Below, piece by piece: positions 16,175 to 26,700 of a stretch of 64,000 bases of DNA; within the stretch, counting starts at the first letter, position 1; each line of letters opens with the position of its first letter. The stretch comes from Mucilaginibacter sp. SMC90 (GTDB lineage: Bacteria > Bacteroidota > Bacteroidia > Sphingobacteriales > Sphingobacteriaceae). The notes under the pieces are model-generated. The model searched no databases. It was given only the letters and a program-made list of their open reading frames with translations, and was not told the DNA's origin. Where the stretch lies: the NCBI RefSeq assembly GCF_022811725.1, contig NZ_CP094527.1, positions 5,704,001-5,768,000 on the forward strand, read 5' to 3'. The position numbers and the translations under genes are program-made.

Positions 16175-16933
16175 CAGCACCAACCTCAATATAGCAGAAA
16201 AAGTCGCAGTATGTATCACGCGGATGTATCACCTCGTTGGCCGCGATTAACAGCATACACAATTGGCTTTGCTTTTGCTTGTACCTTTCAAAGTTCTAAT
16301 GTGTAAGTAAACTGGTTGGAAATTGGCGATGGTAGGTATTAATGGGAACGTAATGAATGGTTTTTCTATTTAATGTGTTGAAATTCTTTTCATGAAATCA
16401 CATCGAAGAAGCTAAACCTCGAAGATTATTTTGACGTTAAGAATATAGGCCTTCTCTTGCGGCATAATGTGTTTAAAATTGGTATTATTGACTTTGCATG
16501 AGGCATCGGATCACTTCGCTATTCTTTCTAAATATCGGTATAGGTATTTTTCGGCCTGTGTAGATTCAAATTTTTCAAGGTTATCAATTCCTCTTTGACA
16601 TTACCATCTCACCTATATTTCAAAAATCAACATTGTATGACCATCATAAAATTTTCAATAAAAGCACTTTTAACTTCATTGAAAAATAGATATTTTATAC
16701 ATTTGATTTATATCGACTTATGGCCAAATACAGCTTTGTGCAAATCGTTAAATGATCTTTCAAGGTTTTATGATAATAAATAGTTATCTATCATTAAAAA
16801 AGTGAACGGCGCTCCATTTTTGATTCTCCCGTGCCGATGGGTCGATATTTTTAGATCTATTAATAGTTGACAAATTTATACCGGGAAGTTTTAGCATTAC
16901 TTTACGTAAATTTAGCCATCATGTTAAGGCATT
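16175..16933. other. Intergenic stretch at the left edge of the accessory island
   Basis: About 760 bp, A+T-rich in its right half. No convincing gene. It marks the change from a typical backbone composition to the visibly G+C-richer genes that follow, so an island boundary could lie here, but I see no intact tRNA or direct repeat. Confidence 0.4.
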
Positions 16934-17707
16934 ATGGAAGAAAATAGCGTATTAACGGAACTGCGGGCGCGGGTCCAGCAAGCCATGGCTGAGAAAGACG
17001 AGCGCTTTAAGGAGGAGGTCTTCCAGACCGAACCGTACCGCAATGAACTAAAATACCTGAAGAAGATCACATTTGATTATATCCATGCCTTGCAGATGGT
17101 CGCTATTTATTCGACCCGGGCCAAGGAGATCTATGACGAGTTTCTGACTATCCACGTGATCGACGAACTGATTGAATCCGCCATCGGTGTGATGAGCTTG
17201 GTGGAGTCGGGTATTCATAACATGCCTAAACGTGAATTGCGTTACCTGATCGAGTTGGTTACCAAATATGTGATTATCGATTACGCATTGATGGGTGACA
17301 GCCTTGATAATAAAAAGCAATATCTGCTCGACGAGATCCCAAAATCCTCGATAACCGTGATCGACCGTTATGCTACGCCTTTCGCCGCACGCCAGACCGA
17401 GTTCCGGAATGAGGTGAAGGACTTTTTTTACAAAGCCTGTGCCTATGTTCACCCTTCCAAAAAACAACTGGACGAGCAGATCCGGAACCGTAGAAACGGC
17501 CATACCATGGGTTACGAAAGCACAGCGATGCTCAGCGACATCAATAAGCTCATTTTCAGGGCTTACGATATGATCCTGGTGATGATCTTTCATGGCTTCG
17601 GTCCCAGTATGAGCAAGGATGTCTTTGAACAAATGCTGGACAATGATAAGACCTGGAAATACCACAAAGGCAAATACATACCCACCTTTCGTAAAGACCT
17701 GAACTGA
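16934..17707 (+). CDS. Hypothetical 257-residue protein, first gene of a defence-like pair
   Basis: Not recognised at family level. It is largely helical, with no signal peptide or membrane segment. Residues 45-120 form amphipathic helices, and a C-terminal part has AYVHPSKKQLDEQ followed by RNRRNGH (184-190), an R-x5-H arrangement that could be a HEPN-type motif but is weak. It ends 1 nt before the ATG of the ApeA-like gene (TGA-A-ATG), so the two are tightly coupled. The G+C content is visibly higher than in the flanks. Coupling to an ApeA-like HEPN gene suggests a two-gene phage-defence unit; this is inference. Confidence 0.75.
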   Translation: MEENSVLTELRARVQQAMAEKDERFKEEVFQTEPYRNELKYLKKITFDYIHALQMVAIYSTRAKEIYDEFLTIHVIDELIESAIGVMSLVESGIHNMPKRELRYLIELVTKYVIIDYALMGDSLDNKKQYLLDEIPKSSITVIDRYATPFAARQTEFRNEVKDFFYKACAYVHPSKKQLDEQIRNRRNGHTMGYESTAMLSDINKLIFRAYDMILVMIFHGFGPSMSKDVFEQMLDNDKTWKYHKGKYIPTFRKDLN

Positions 17708-17708
17708 A

Positions 17709-19025
17709 ATGAGCGCAGATCACAACGAAGTATTTGAGCGCCTGCCGCCGCTCATCCGGTCTGCCACCGGGGAAGGCGACGCTAACGAGCCGGTAACGTT
17801 TTACCGGGGCGATTTTGAGCTTGCGCTGGCGACCGGTCGTTTGCCTGTAAAAGGTGAGCTTTACTTTTCGTGGCGACCGAGGCCCGGTGTGCGGCTGCGG
17901 GGGGAGATAGACCGCTATACCTTTGACTTTAACATAGAGCGCATCCTGATTCCTGACCGACACCTGGAACATGGCGCGGCTTTTATTACCTATCTCGGCG
18001 GCTCGGATGGTTCCCTCAGCGGCCTCGTTAACAACCCGGTGGTCCTGAACTGGCGTCAAAACGCGGACCGGCTGACTTTCGCACTGCCTAACTTTCGCGA
18101 GGTCCTCGGCTTGCCGGTTCGTACGGAAGAGCGTGTCTATGCCCATCGCATCCTGCTGGAGGACGCGAACTGGGTGATCCATATTGATCGGCAGCCCGGC
18201 GCTGAAATGCTAAAAAAGCAACTGAAACAGGAAGGGGGTTATGCGCTTACTTGTGCGGGAGAAGCGCGGAGCAAGACCGGCTTGTTTACCAGCGATGCTT
18301 CCAGCAAGCTGATCAGTGACCTGGGTTTATTTTTGACCTTTCTGAACGGCCGGCGTTGTTTCCCCTGTCTCATCAAGGCGTACGAGCGAGACGCCCTTTC
18401 CTGGGAAGACTATTCCGCCTATCACGCTGACGAATACAAAGAGGAATACAGCTGGCTCCCTCAGTTGTACGCCCCGCATATCAGCACACTTTGGCAGGAC
18501 TTTACGGCTATGACGCAAAAGGCGGAGGACCGCGAATGCCTCGATCTGCTGATCCACTGGTATGTCGAGGCCAATAATAACAGCGGTTTCGCCGAAGGAT
18601 CGATCGTGTTCATGCAAAACGCCTTTGAGCTGATGTATAACTGGCAAATCGGAAAGCCGCCGAAAGGCCAGAAGGTAGATGCGGCAGGTAAGTTGCGCGC
18701 ATTGCTGATCCGCGCCGACATCGATGTTCAGGTGCCGGCGGCATACCGGCGCATCACGGCCGACCTCTAAGCGAAAGGCATACTGATCAATGACCTGCCC
18801 GAACTGTTTACGCGCGTCCGCAATGCCATCGTGCATTCCGATAACCACAAGCGGAAAACCCTGCAGGCGATCCCTTCGACGGACCGCTTTCACATCCGCC
18901 ATCTCGGACTTTATTGTCTGGAACTGCTCATCCTGCATGTCCTGGGTTATCGCGGAAGATTTGCCAATAGAATCTCGCTGAATAAATTCACAGGAGGTAA
19001 TGAAGAAGACATCCCCTGGATTTAA
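17709..19025 (+). pseudogene. ApeA-like HEPN protein interrupted by an in-frame TAA
   Basis: The open frame reads 353 codons to a TAA at 18768-18770. Translation then continues in the same frame for 84 more codons to 19025. The downstream part contains F-T-R-V-R-N-A-I-V-H-S-D, an R-x4-H motif (R371, H376) with the hydrophobic context of Apea-like HEPN ribonuclease domains. The upstream 350 residues resemble ApeA N-terminal domains, with strands such as GELYFSWRPRPGVRLRGEI. The stop therefore removes the catalytic motif. It could be a real nonsense mutation, programmed read-through or a base error. It converges on the minus-strand gene at 19032, leaving 6 nt between them. Known ApeA proteins act by abortive infection. 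Confidence 0.75.
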
Positions 19026-19031
19026 GCACAA

Positions 19032-20249
19032 TTAAACCGGCTCCTGAACTTTCCGGACAAGGTTGACCGTATGCAGGAAACCTAGCTTACATTCGGCGAT
19101 TTCCGCCGCCACAAAATCCATCGTATTTGCCATAGCCGCATAAAGTTTTTCCAGTTCCGCCTCGTCCTGGATATTGTCCAGCATGAGGCGAAACAGATCG
19201 GCGTTCCTGTTACCGCGTAGCACCGCTTCGTCGAACTGGTAATGGATCATCGGATGCCGGTATTTCGCCAGGTCGGTGTGCTTGCCCGAACACCGGCCGG
19301 CGAGATAAGCGAGTTCGGCACTTTGCGCGATGGACGGAAAACGTTGGCGAAGATCCGGCAGGCCCTTACCATACAAGCTGAAAAAGGAAATGGTCTTCAA
19401 TTTTCCGGGCGCCAGATGCAGCGCGGAAAGAAATGCCAGCCGTTCCCAAAACGTATAAATGGCCGCCAGCGCGTAAGAAAGAAATTCTAGGTGTCGGCTC
19501 AGAAATGTATTGTGCTCAATATAGTATTGTTTGCGGCCCTGGTAAGGGTAATAGTGGTCTTTGAAAGATCCGACATAAGGTTGCAAGCGTTTGGCCTGCA
19601 GCGCGGCATAAACCATGGAGCTGAAGGCACTCTCCAGTTCGTGGAAGTAGTTTAGGCTGGTGTGTTCGGCAAGCTGTTCTTTCCTGGCCTGGTCGTTGGG
19701 ATCAGCCAGGGGTTTATGCCAGATACCGGTAAAAAAGCTGACGCCATCCTGCCCGTCATACGTTTGATTATTCAGGTAGGACCAGCCAAGGTCCTGGCGC
19801 AATGCCCGAATGTCGCGTTCATCCAGTAGGAGACGGTACTGCGCTTCATCGAACAATACCAGATCCTCATGGCCAAGTCCGTAGGTGTTCGAGAAATGGT
19901 GTACACGCGCGATGCCCTTTAAGGTAAAGGGCTGGGCTTTGGTGTGCCTGCCCCGCTCATCATGCTCGTTCAGCGTGCCTTCCAGGCTGAAACGGAAGTA
20001 AAACTCATAACAGACGATGCCATCTATATCGGTTTTCAGCAACTGGCTGTCGTTCAGATCGTACCGGAACGATTGCTGCAGCGGCTCGAAATAGGTGCGC
20101 TCCGGATCGGCGACTAAATGCCGGAAGAAATGAAAATGCGCATGCTTTTTTAATACCACATAAAACAAACCGTAGTCATTGAGTTCCAGCGAGCTTAAGG
20201 CTCCTTTCAGCGCGTCTTCGCGGCTTAGATTCAGGTTGAGCATTTCCAT
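19032..20249 (-). CDS. HEPN-like 405-residue protein
   Basis: Intact 405 codons. The N-terminal 180 residues are rich in strands. The C-terminal half is helical, with KYRHPMIHYQ at 329-338, an R-x4-H motif (R331, H336) typical of HEPN RNases, preceded by helices around FWERLAFLSALHL and followed by a helix pair to the end. I do not recognise the exact family. It is the last gene of a minus-strand row after the nuclease and the pentapeptide-like gene (70-nt gap). It faces another HEPN gene tail to tail. Function as a toxin-like RNase is an inference from the motif. Confidence 0.7.
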   Translation of the reverse strand: MEMLNLNLSREDALKGALSSLELNDYGLFYVVLKKHAHFHFFRHLVADPERTYFEPLQQSFRYDLNDSQLLKTDIDGIVCYEFYFRFSLEGTLNEHDERGRHTKAQPFTLKGIARVHHFSNTYGLGHEDLVLFDEAQYRLLLDERDIRALRQDLGWSYLNNQTYDGQDGVSFFTGIWHKPLADPNDQARKEQLAEHTSLNYFHELESAFSSMVYAALQAKRLQPYVGSFKDHYYPYQGRKQYYIEHNTFLSRHLEFLSYALAAIYTFWERLAFLSALHLAPGKLKTISFFSLYGKGLPDLRQRFPSIAQSAELAYLAGRCSGKHTDLAKYRHPMIHYQFDEAVLRGNRNADLFRLMLDNIQDEAELEKLYAAMANTMDFVAAEIAECKLGFLHTVNLVRKVQEPV

Positions 20250-20319
20250 ATCAGGCCAATTATTAGCAAAAATTTAGGCAAAAGTTCAGGCGTTTTTTAG
20301 GGCAGGTCCGGCAGGGGTC

Positions 20320-22025
20320 TTACAAATATTTGCGGAAAGCGGCTATCGTTTGGTAAATACCGTAGGCGATCAACACTTTTCCCAGGAGGAAGAAGCAGAC
20401 ACCGGCGATTCCGCCGTGCAAACGGCCGGTGGTGTCAAGCAAGCCTTGCAGGCCGCTGGGGAGCCAGATGAAATTGATATAAGTGGCCCAGAAATTCGCA
20501 GGCTGCTGACTGACCAATGAGTTTTCTGCACAAAGCCAGAAAGCGGTAAAACAAAGTAAACCCGACAGTAAGGTAAAAAGTACGCCCCGGCTCCAGCTGG
20601 TTCCGTAATTATTAGATATCTGGTTCAGCAAGAGTAACAGGCGGTCCTCCCAATTCCGCCAGCGTAGTTCCCTCGCATGGGCCTGTACTTCTTTCCGGTA
20701 ATAACTCAGCCCGCCGATTTGATTATTGATCTTTTTGGCTTCATTTTTCAGGAGCCTCGCCGTACCACGGTCTTTCACAGCGCCGGTTACCGAACCATCC
20801 TCCTGCACATTGCCGGGCACGACTGCGCCTTGCATTTGCAGGTTCCGCACGTTAACATACCGGATGTCAAGCAGACCCTTGATAAGCATATCTTTCAGCA
20901 GGAGTTCACCGGCCAGCTGCGCAGATTCGTTAAGGCGAAAAATGCCCACAATGCTGTTCGCAGAAACCGTAGCGGCCAATAAGCTGAGTTTCCCGGAAAA
21001 GGCAGTGGATTCCGCCTGGTGATGCTGTCCAAACCAAAAGTTCTCCCGAATGTGGCAGCCGGTGAAATAAAGGTCTGCCTGATCGATCCGATTCTTCTGG
21101 AACGTAAAAACACCTAGGAAGGTCGAATAGGAAAAGCTGAGGTGACGGTCAATGACGCAGTCAGTTAGTTCAACACCTCCTTCGAATGTATTTCCTGCGA
21201 AGGCATTTTTGTCCCCATGAAAATGTACAAAATTGATATACAAGAATGAGGCAAACCTAGCGCGGGCGCCGTGCAATTTTTTCAAGATATCATTGCTACG
21301 CAACTGGACCTGGCCGTTGGCTTTCAAATCATGGAACTCCAGCTCGTCAATCTGCTGCCTGTCTTTACCATCAAGTGAGCCGCCAATCACCAATAAGCCG
21401 ACTGTTTCGCTGTCGGAGAGCTTCAGCACTTGCCCAATCCGGTTGAGCAGTACCTGCAGTCCGGCCTGGAAATGGCAAGTGCTCAAATCAAGCCCCCGGG
21501 GGAAATGGCTGTTGAGAATAACTACATCGTCATGGAAACGACTGTACTTGAAACCGGGCTGGACCTGGTTGATCGTGCAGCGGTTAATATAGAATTTTTT
21601 AAGTGCTGTCAGTTGGGCAAAGAGTGTCTCGCCCTGGAATTTGACCTCCTCGAATTCCGCCCTCTCGTCAAACTCCGCATCCCGGATATTAAAACCCTTT
21701 TCAAATATGCAGTGGCGGAAAACCGCGGGACCTGCAAAGCGGCAACTGTAGACGTCGACCTGTTTCTGAACCGCAGGTAACTGCAGTGAAAGCCCGGACT
21801 GATAGCGGCATTAATATGCTCATACTGGTAGTCTTCATCACTGGCTTCGATCACCTCGATACCCTCAACCGGCGCCTGCTGGATGATAGTCAACAGGTTC
21901 TCATTCAACTGAAACTGGATATCCGTGAGTTCGATCCGCCCGCCGGGACGTTGTAAACGGGCCAGTAATGCAGCCCTGTTGCTGATCTTTTCTTTAGAAT
22001 GTAAGCTATGCAGAGTTCGTTCCAC
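20320..22025 (-). pseudogene. Pentapeptide-like membrane protein split by a frameshift
   Basis: Two overlapping frames make one gene. The first (from ATG at 22025) gives about 88 residues ending in ...SPGFHCSYLRFRN. The second carries on with ...VDVYSCRFAGPAVFRHCIF and about 480 more residues. One missing base around 21757-21785 explains the switch; the second frame has a stop just upstream, so it cannot start the gene. The body is made of repeated F/L-centred short strands (CIFEKGFNIRDAEF; ANGQVQLRSNDIL), as in pentapeptide-repeat beta-helices. A basic helix and two transmembrane helices end the protein (GVLFTLLSGLLCFTAFW; GVCFFLLGKVLIAYGIY). It could be a membrane-tethered effector of the island. 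About 568 residues when repaired. Confidence 0.75.
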
Positions 22026-22096
22026 GGCCGGCGAAATTAAAATTTGAAGATACGTGAAATCCCGCAGGAAACAATGCGCCGGGCCATTTGAACAAC

Positions 22097-23193
22097 TTAA
22101 GGCCGGATAAATACCTCTACGGGCATTTCGTCGCTGGAAAGTTTACGCAGGTCGTTTTCCAGCCCAGTCGCATTTTGATACGGCCTTCCGGATCGTATAC
22201 GAAACAGATCAGGTCTTTGCAGTCCGGGTGATTCCGGTAATGTGCGATGTCAAGGATCAATTGTTCACCTACTTGTTTGTCAGCCAGCCCCTGCCGGGTC
22301 TTTTTGACCTCGATCACGACTTGCTCCTCTTTAAGCAGGAAGTCAACGCGGGTAGCGCTGCCGGCATAGGATGGGGTATATTCCTCTTCCCGGATATCCT
22401 TGAAATGAAGCTTCAACACTGCGTGCATCAGGTCCTGAACATCGTACTCATCATTAACCTCAAAACCTGGTCGGTTATCATGGCGGTTACGCAGCTGACG
22501 GCAGGAAAGGTGAAAGTTTTCAAAAACATCGAATAGTATCTTTTCCGTATAGTCAGTCCTCAGGTTCCTTCTCGGCAATTTCAGTTCCACTTGCCGCAGC
22601 AATTGCGTGAGCAATTCTGAAAAATTGACCGGAGCCACGGCCTTGGTCTTTAAGGATTGGATATAGCCCCAGGCCTGCAGGTGCGGCGGCACTTCCAGCC
22701 CGCCGCGGCTAAGTATATTCAGATCGTAAACAGGCATGTGATTGGGAATACGGGTCTTGATGAATGCAGTGCTTTCAAATCCCCATTTAAAATCCTTAAC
22801 TTTCTCAAGCAGTAAGACTTCGTTCGCAAATTTTTCCTCGTCACCGATGAGAGACAACTCCGTCAACGCATGGGTCTGTAATTTCTTGAACTCGGCGATG
22901 ATCGTATAGGTCCGTTTCCCTAGCTCATCCACATCGGTGTTAGTTTGCTTGATCAAAAAATCATAAAAGTAATTAGCATCTACCTGGATGGTCTGGTGCT
23001 GATTGTTCGGATTTTGGTAATAGGCAATATCTGTCCGCGCCCAGCCTCCCTGCCAGATGCGCTCAAAATAGTTGTTATAATCGGTGGTTGTATCAAGCTG
23101 TCCGGCAATGTCAATAAGTTCCTGATGGTAGTTTTCCATTAGGCCGGACAATTGCTGGCGGATCGCATTGATGGTTGGGATAAGGTCGTTCAT
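22097..23193 (-). pseudogene. DpnII/MboI-like PD-(D/E)XK nuclease with a 3' frameshift
   Basis: Start taken at MNDLIPTINAIRQQ; the open frame extends 48 codons further upstream, but those residues show no domain character. The C-terminal domain has DEYDVQDLMHAVL, then ATRVDFLL and VVIEVKK, the catalytic D and E-x-K of DpnII/MboI-like restriction endonucleases. After FVYDPEGRI the frame is lost at an AAAA run (22173-22176). Adding one base restores ATGLENDLRKLSSDE and a V-E-V-F-I-R-P end at 22097, the expected family tail. As read, the last 25 residues are replaced and the frame ends at 22117. It is the first gene of the minus-strand trio, 71 nt before the pentapeptide-like gene. Confidence 0.82.
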
Positions 23194-23325
23194 CTTCAAT
23201 GAAAATAGAATGCAATTTACGAAAGCGTCCGATTTTGCAAAAACCTGCGGATATGAAATGCTGACGTGCAGCGCTCCTATTAAGACACTCGTCAGCTGTT
23301 TTTCATGAACCCTTAGTGGGCGATT

Positions 23326-23417
23326 TTCGAACCGCATGGTTTATGGTTCGAGTCTTGCTCGGGCTGTCATTTAATTCAAAAGCCTCGAATCGGAAGATTT
23401 GAGGCTTTTGTTTTTTT
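23326..23417 (+). terminator. tRNA-like scrap followed by an intrinsic terminator
   Basis: The terminator is clear: AAAAGCCTC (23378-23386) pairs with GAGGCTTTT (23401-23409) with inner AAT/ATT pairs, then a T-rich run. Just upstream, GGTTCGAGTC and GGGCTGTCA look like a tRNA T-loop and 3' acceptor end, but the T-stem does not pair. It may be a degraded tRNA 3' end left as an attachment site at the right edge of the nuclease/HEPN island. From 23418 to 23771 nothing else was seen. Confidence 0.55.
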
Positions 23418-23771
23418 GCATGTATTGCTCTTACAATCTTGGTTAATTTGCATGTTTGGGTTACTGGCAATTTTAGAACACCACTTTCTACATCGGAAAT
23501 AAAGTCTTGAAAATAACTTGCAGCAACTCTACTTTCACCGTCACTATAAACACTGAGGTTGACGTTTGATTTAATGTAATCCATTGGGGCGAAGTCGGAT
23601 AAATGCAATTGTTCTGAAAGCACACCTATCATGCACTTTATCAATCATTTAAAAAAGCATAATCGATTCATGCTCATACACGGTCATCAGCCATTTATCT
23701 TTTTCTGCGCCGAAGGTGTTGTACTACCTTTTAAAATTCCTGTCACAGCATTAAGGGCCTTCGTAGCAACG

Positions 23772-26700
23772 TCATTCCGACCGAAGGCTTTTTACGGGGT
23801 TAGTCAATGCCGCTTTGATGCTGTGGTAACTAACCGTGATTAAAGTGATCAGCAAAGCGCCTGCTGCGGTTAACGCAAAAACCCACCAGGACAACCCGGT
23901 ACGATAAGTATAATGCTGCAACCACTGATGCATAAAATACCAGGAGAATGGGACGGCGATGAGCAACGCGATTCCCACAAGGATGATAAATTCTTTCGAC
24001 AAAGAACCCCAAATGCTCATCACGGACGCCCCCAATACCTTACGTACACCGATCTCTTTGACGCGTTGTTCTGCTACAAATGATGCCACTCCGAATAATC
24101 CAAGACAGGAGATAAAAATAGCGAGCACCGCGAACACGGAAGCCAGCCTTCCGGTACGTTCTTCGGCTAAGAATTTTTGTTCATATTCACTATCCGCGAA
24201 TTTGTAATTAAAAGGTGCTTCCGGCGCGAATTTTTTAAAGACGGCTTCGATCCTGGCGAGTGCGACGGAGGCAGGCATACCCTGCCTGAGTTTCAAAATG
24301 ATCACATTGAATGATCGCTCCCGGTCATCCATCAAAAATACCACCGGGGTTACCGGCTCGAAAGGCGAATTCATGACCATGTCTTTCACCACACCCAGCA
24401 CTTTCCAGTCTTTGCCATGCCATTTGATGGTTTCGCCTACCGGTTCTTTCAGCCCCATCTGCCTGATTGCTGCTTCATTAAACAAAAAGCCTGACGAATC
24501 ACTCAGGAAAGCTCTGGAGAAATCCCGGCCTTCCTTCATTTTCCAGCCTACCACGCTGCCAAAATCGGGATCGACAAGCACAGTGCCGAAAACCTCCTGC
24601 CGGTTGGGGTCTTTTCCTCTCCAGCTCAGATTATCTGCCGACGACCAAGTACCGGTCGTCGGATTAGACGACGGGGATACGCCGGATACCGCGCCGGTGT
24701 TCAACAGCTCTTGACGGAATGCGCTATACTCTTTGATCGCGTTATAAGGGATTGATACCAGGTTGTCCCGGTTATAACCTACCGGCCTGTCCTTTGCGAA
24801 TTCAATTTGTTTGAAAACAACGATGGTCCCGATGATGATCGTAACAGAAACAGCAAATTGAAGTACCACCAATACTTTGCGGGGAATGGCTGCCAATGGT
24901 CCTGCTTTGAAGGTTCCCTTCAATACTTTAACGGCATTAAAGGATGATAAATAAAGCGCCGGGTAACTGCCTGCGGTCATTCCGGTCAGGAGGCAAAAGC
25001 AAAGACAGATCAGCCATACCAGCGGGTTATTCCAGATGAGGTGAAGCCGCTTACCCGAAATGTCGTTAAAAAAGGGCAGGCTAAGCCAGGTGAGCAGAAC
25101 AGCGAGTAGAAACGATATGGCGACAATTAGAAAAGATTCGCTGAGGAACTGCGTCACCAGCTGGCCGCGCAGGGAACCGATGGCTTTGCGGATCCCCACT
25201 TCTTTTGCCCGCTTTTCGCTCCTGGCCGTGCTCAGGTTCATGAAGTTAATGCAAGCCAGTAACAGAACGAATAAGCCGATAATGCCAAAAAGCCATATGA
25301 ACTGCAAACGGCCTGCGACAGCAATGCCATCCTTAAACTCATAGAGATGCCATTGCCGCATCGGAAATAAGACCAGCTCGGGTTTCGTAGCATCTTTCCG
25401 TCGTTCATACAGGATGTTCTGTATTTTGTGGGCTACTTGCGTTAGATGGCTTCCTTCATTCAGCAAGGCGAAAATCTGGAAGGAACTATCATACCAATTA
25501 TTCATGTCTCCGGAATTTCTAAACAGGAGACGGATGGGCGCTACAAATTCAACATTGCCCAGCTGCGTATTTTGGGGCAGGTCCTGATACACCCCGCCAA
25601 CCTGGACCAGGTAGGCATCGCTGATCTTGATTGTTTTGTTTATGGGATCAGCATCTCCGAACACGGCTCGCGCAAGTGATTCATTGATCAGTATGGTACC
25701 CGGTATCTTGAACGCTGTTTTCGATCCCCTCACCATATTCAGCGTGACGATGTCGGTCATTGCAGGTTCAGCAAAACAGCCGATCCGGGAAAAAGCATGA
25801 TTATTATAATTGATGTTCTGCTCGTAGATAACTGTAGCAGAAACAGCTTTAAAGTCGCTGCCATACTGCCCCCGCAATTCTGTTGAAAGCGGAAAAGGCT
25901 GCGAGGCCTGCGTCGCTATGCCGCCGCCGACATGCTTATTGGCCAGCACCTGCACGATGCGGTCATAATTCACGTTGAATTTATTGAACGACACTTCGTC
26001 CCATATCCATAAACCGATGAGCATAGCCACAGCCATACCCACGGCCAGGCCGCTGATATTGATCAATGAGGAGGCTTTGTTCCTGGTTGTGTTCCGCCAG
26101 GCGATTTTTAAATAATTTTTAAACATATGATTCCGGGTTACCTGGTACGAAATTACCGCCCGGGGCCGGGAACCATATGTCAAATTATAAGATGACAGTT
26201 GTTTTTTATACGCTGCAGGCGTTTCTCCGGTCACCCGCTTGAATGCCCGGTGAAAGGTGCTGGGTGAGTTAAAACCGGAATCATAAGCTACGCCCTCCAG
26301 GGTGAGCTTTTCAAAAGTCGGATCCTGCAGCTTACTGACTACATCTGCTACACGAAACTCATTTACAAAGTCATTGAAGCTTTGTTTAAATACGGTATTG
26401 ATTACCGCAGACAATTCGTGAGTGGTCAACCCAAGCTTGTCAGCTAGGATGGGCAAACTCAAATCAGGGTCTTTGTAGTAAGCCCCTTTTCTCATCATTT
26501 GTTTAAGCCAGCCGGCCCTTTGCTTAACGGCATCAGGCGATGGCAATTTCAAAAAATAGGGTTCATCTGTAGGCAAGTTGATTTCAGGCCTTAAGATCAC
26601 CATGCCGGCCGCACCTATCGCCGATGCTGCCAATAGCAAGTATAATGGACGGAACAAGTGCATTGACTGGCTATGGGGATCTAAGCAAGCCGCGATGTAA

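Noticed and set aside
17048..17665. 205-codon open frame on the minus strand
   Set aside because: Antisense shadow of the 257-residue gene, which is coupled by 1 nt to the ApeA-like gene and has the better protein composition.
23194..23337. Upstream extension of the nuclease frame by 48 codons
   Set aside because: The extra residues have no domain character and the frame runs back to the tRNA-like scrap; the ATG at 23193 begins a helix-rich, family-like N-terminus.
23303..23644. 113-codon minus-strand open frame
   Set aside because: It runs through the terminator and tRNA-like scrap, and its C-terminus is a translation of those structures. No domain recognised.
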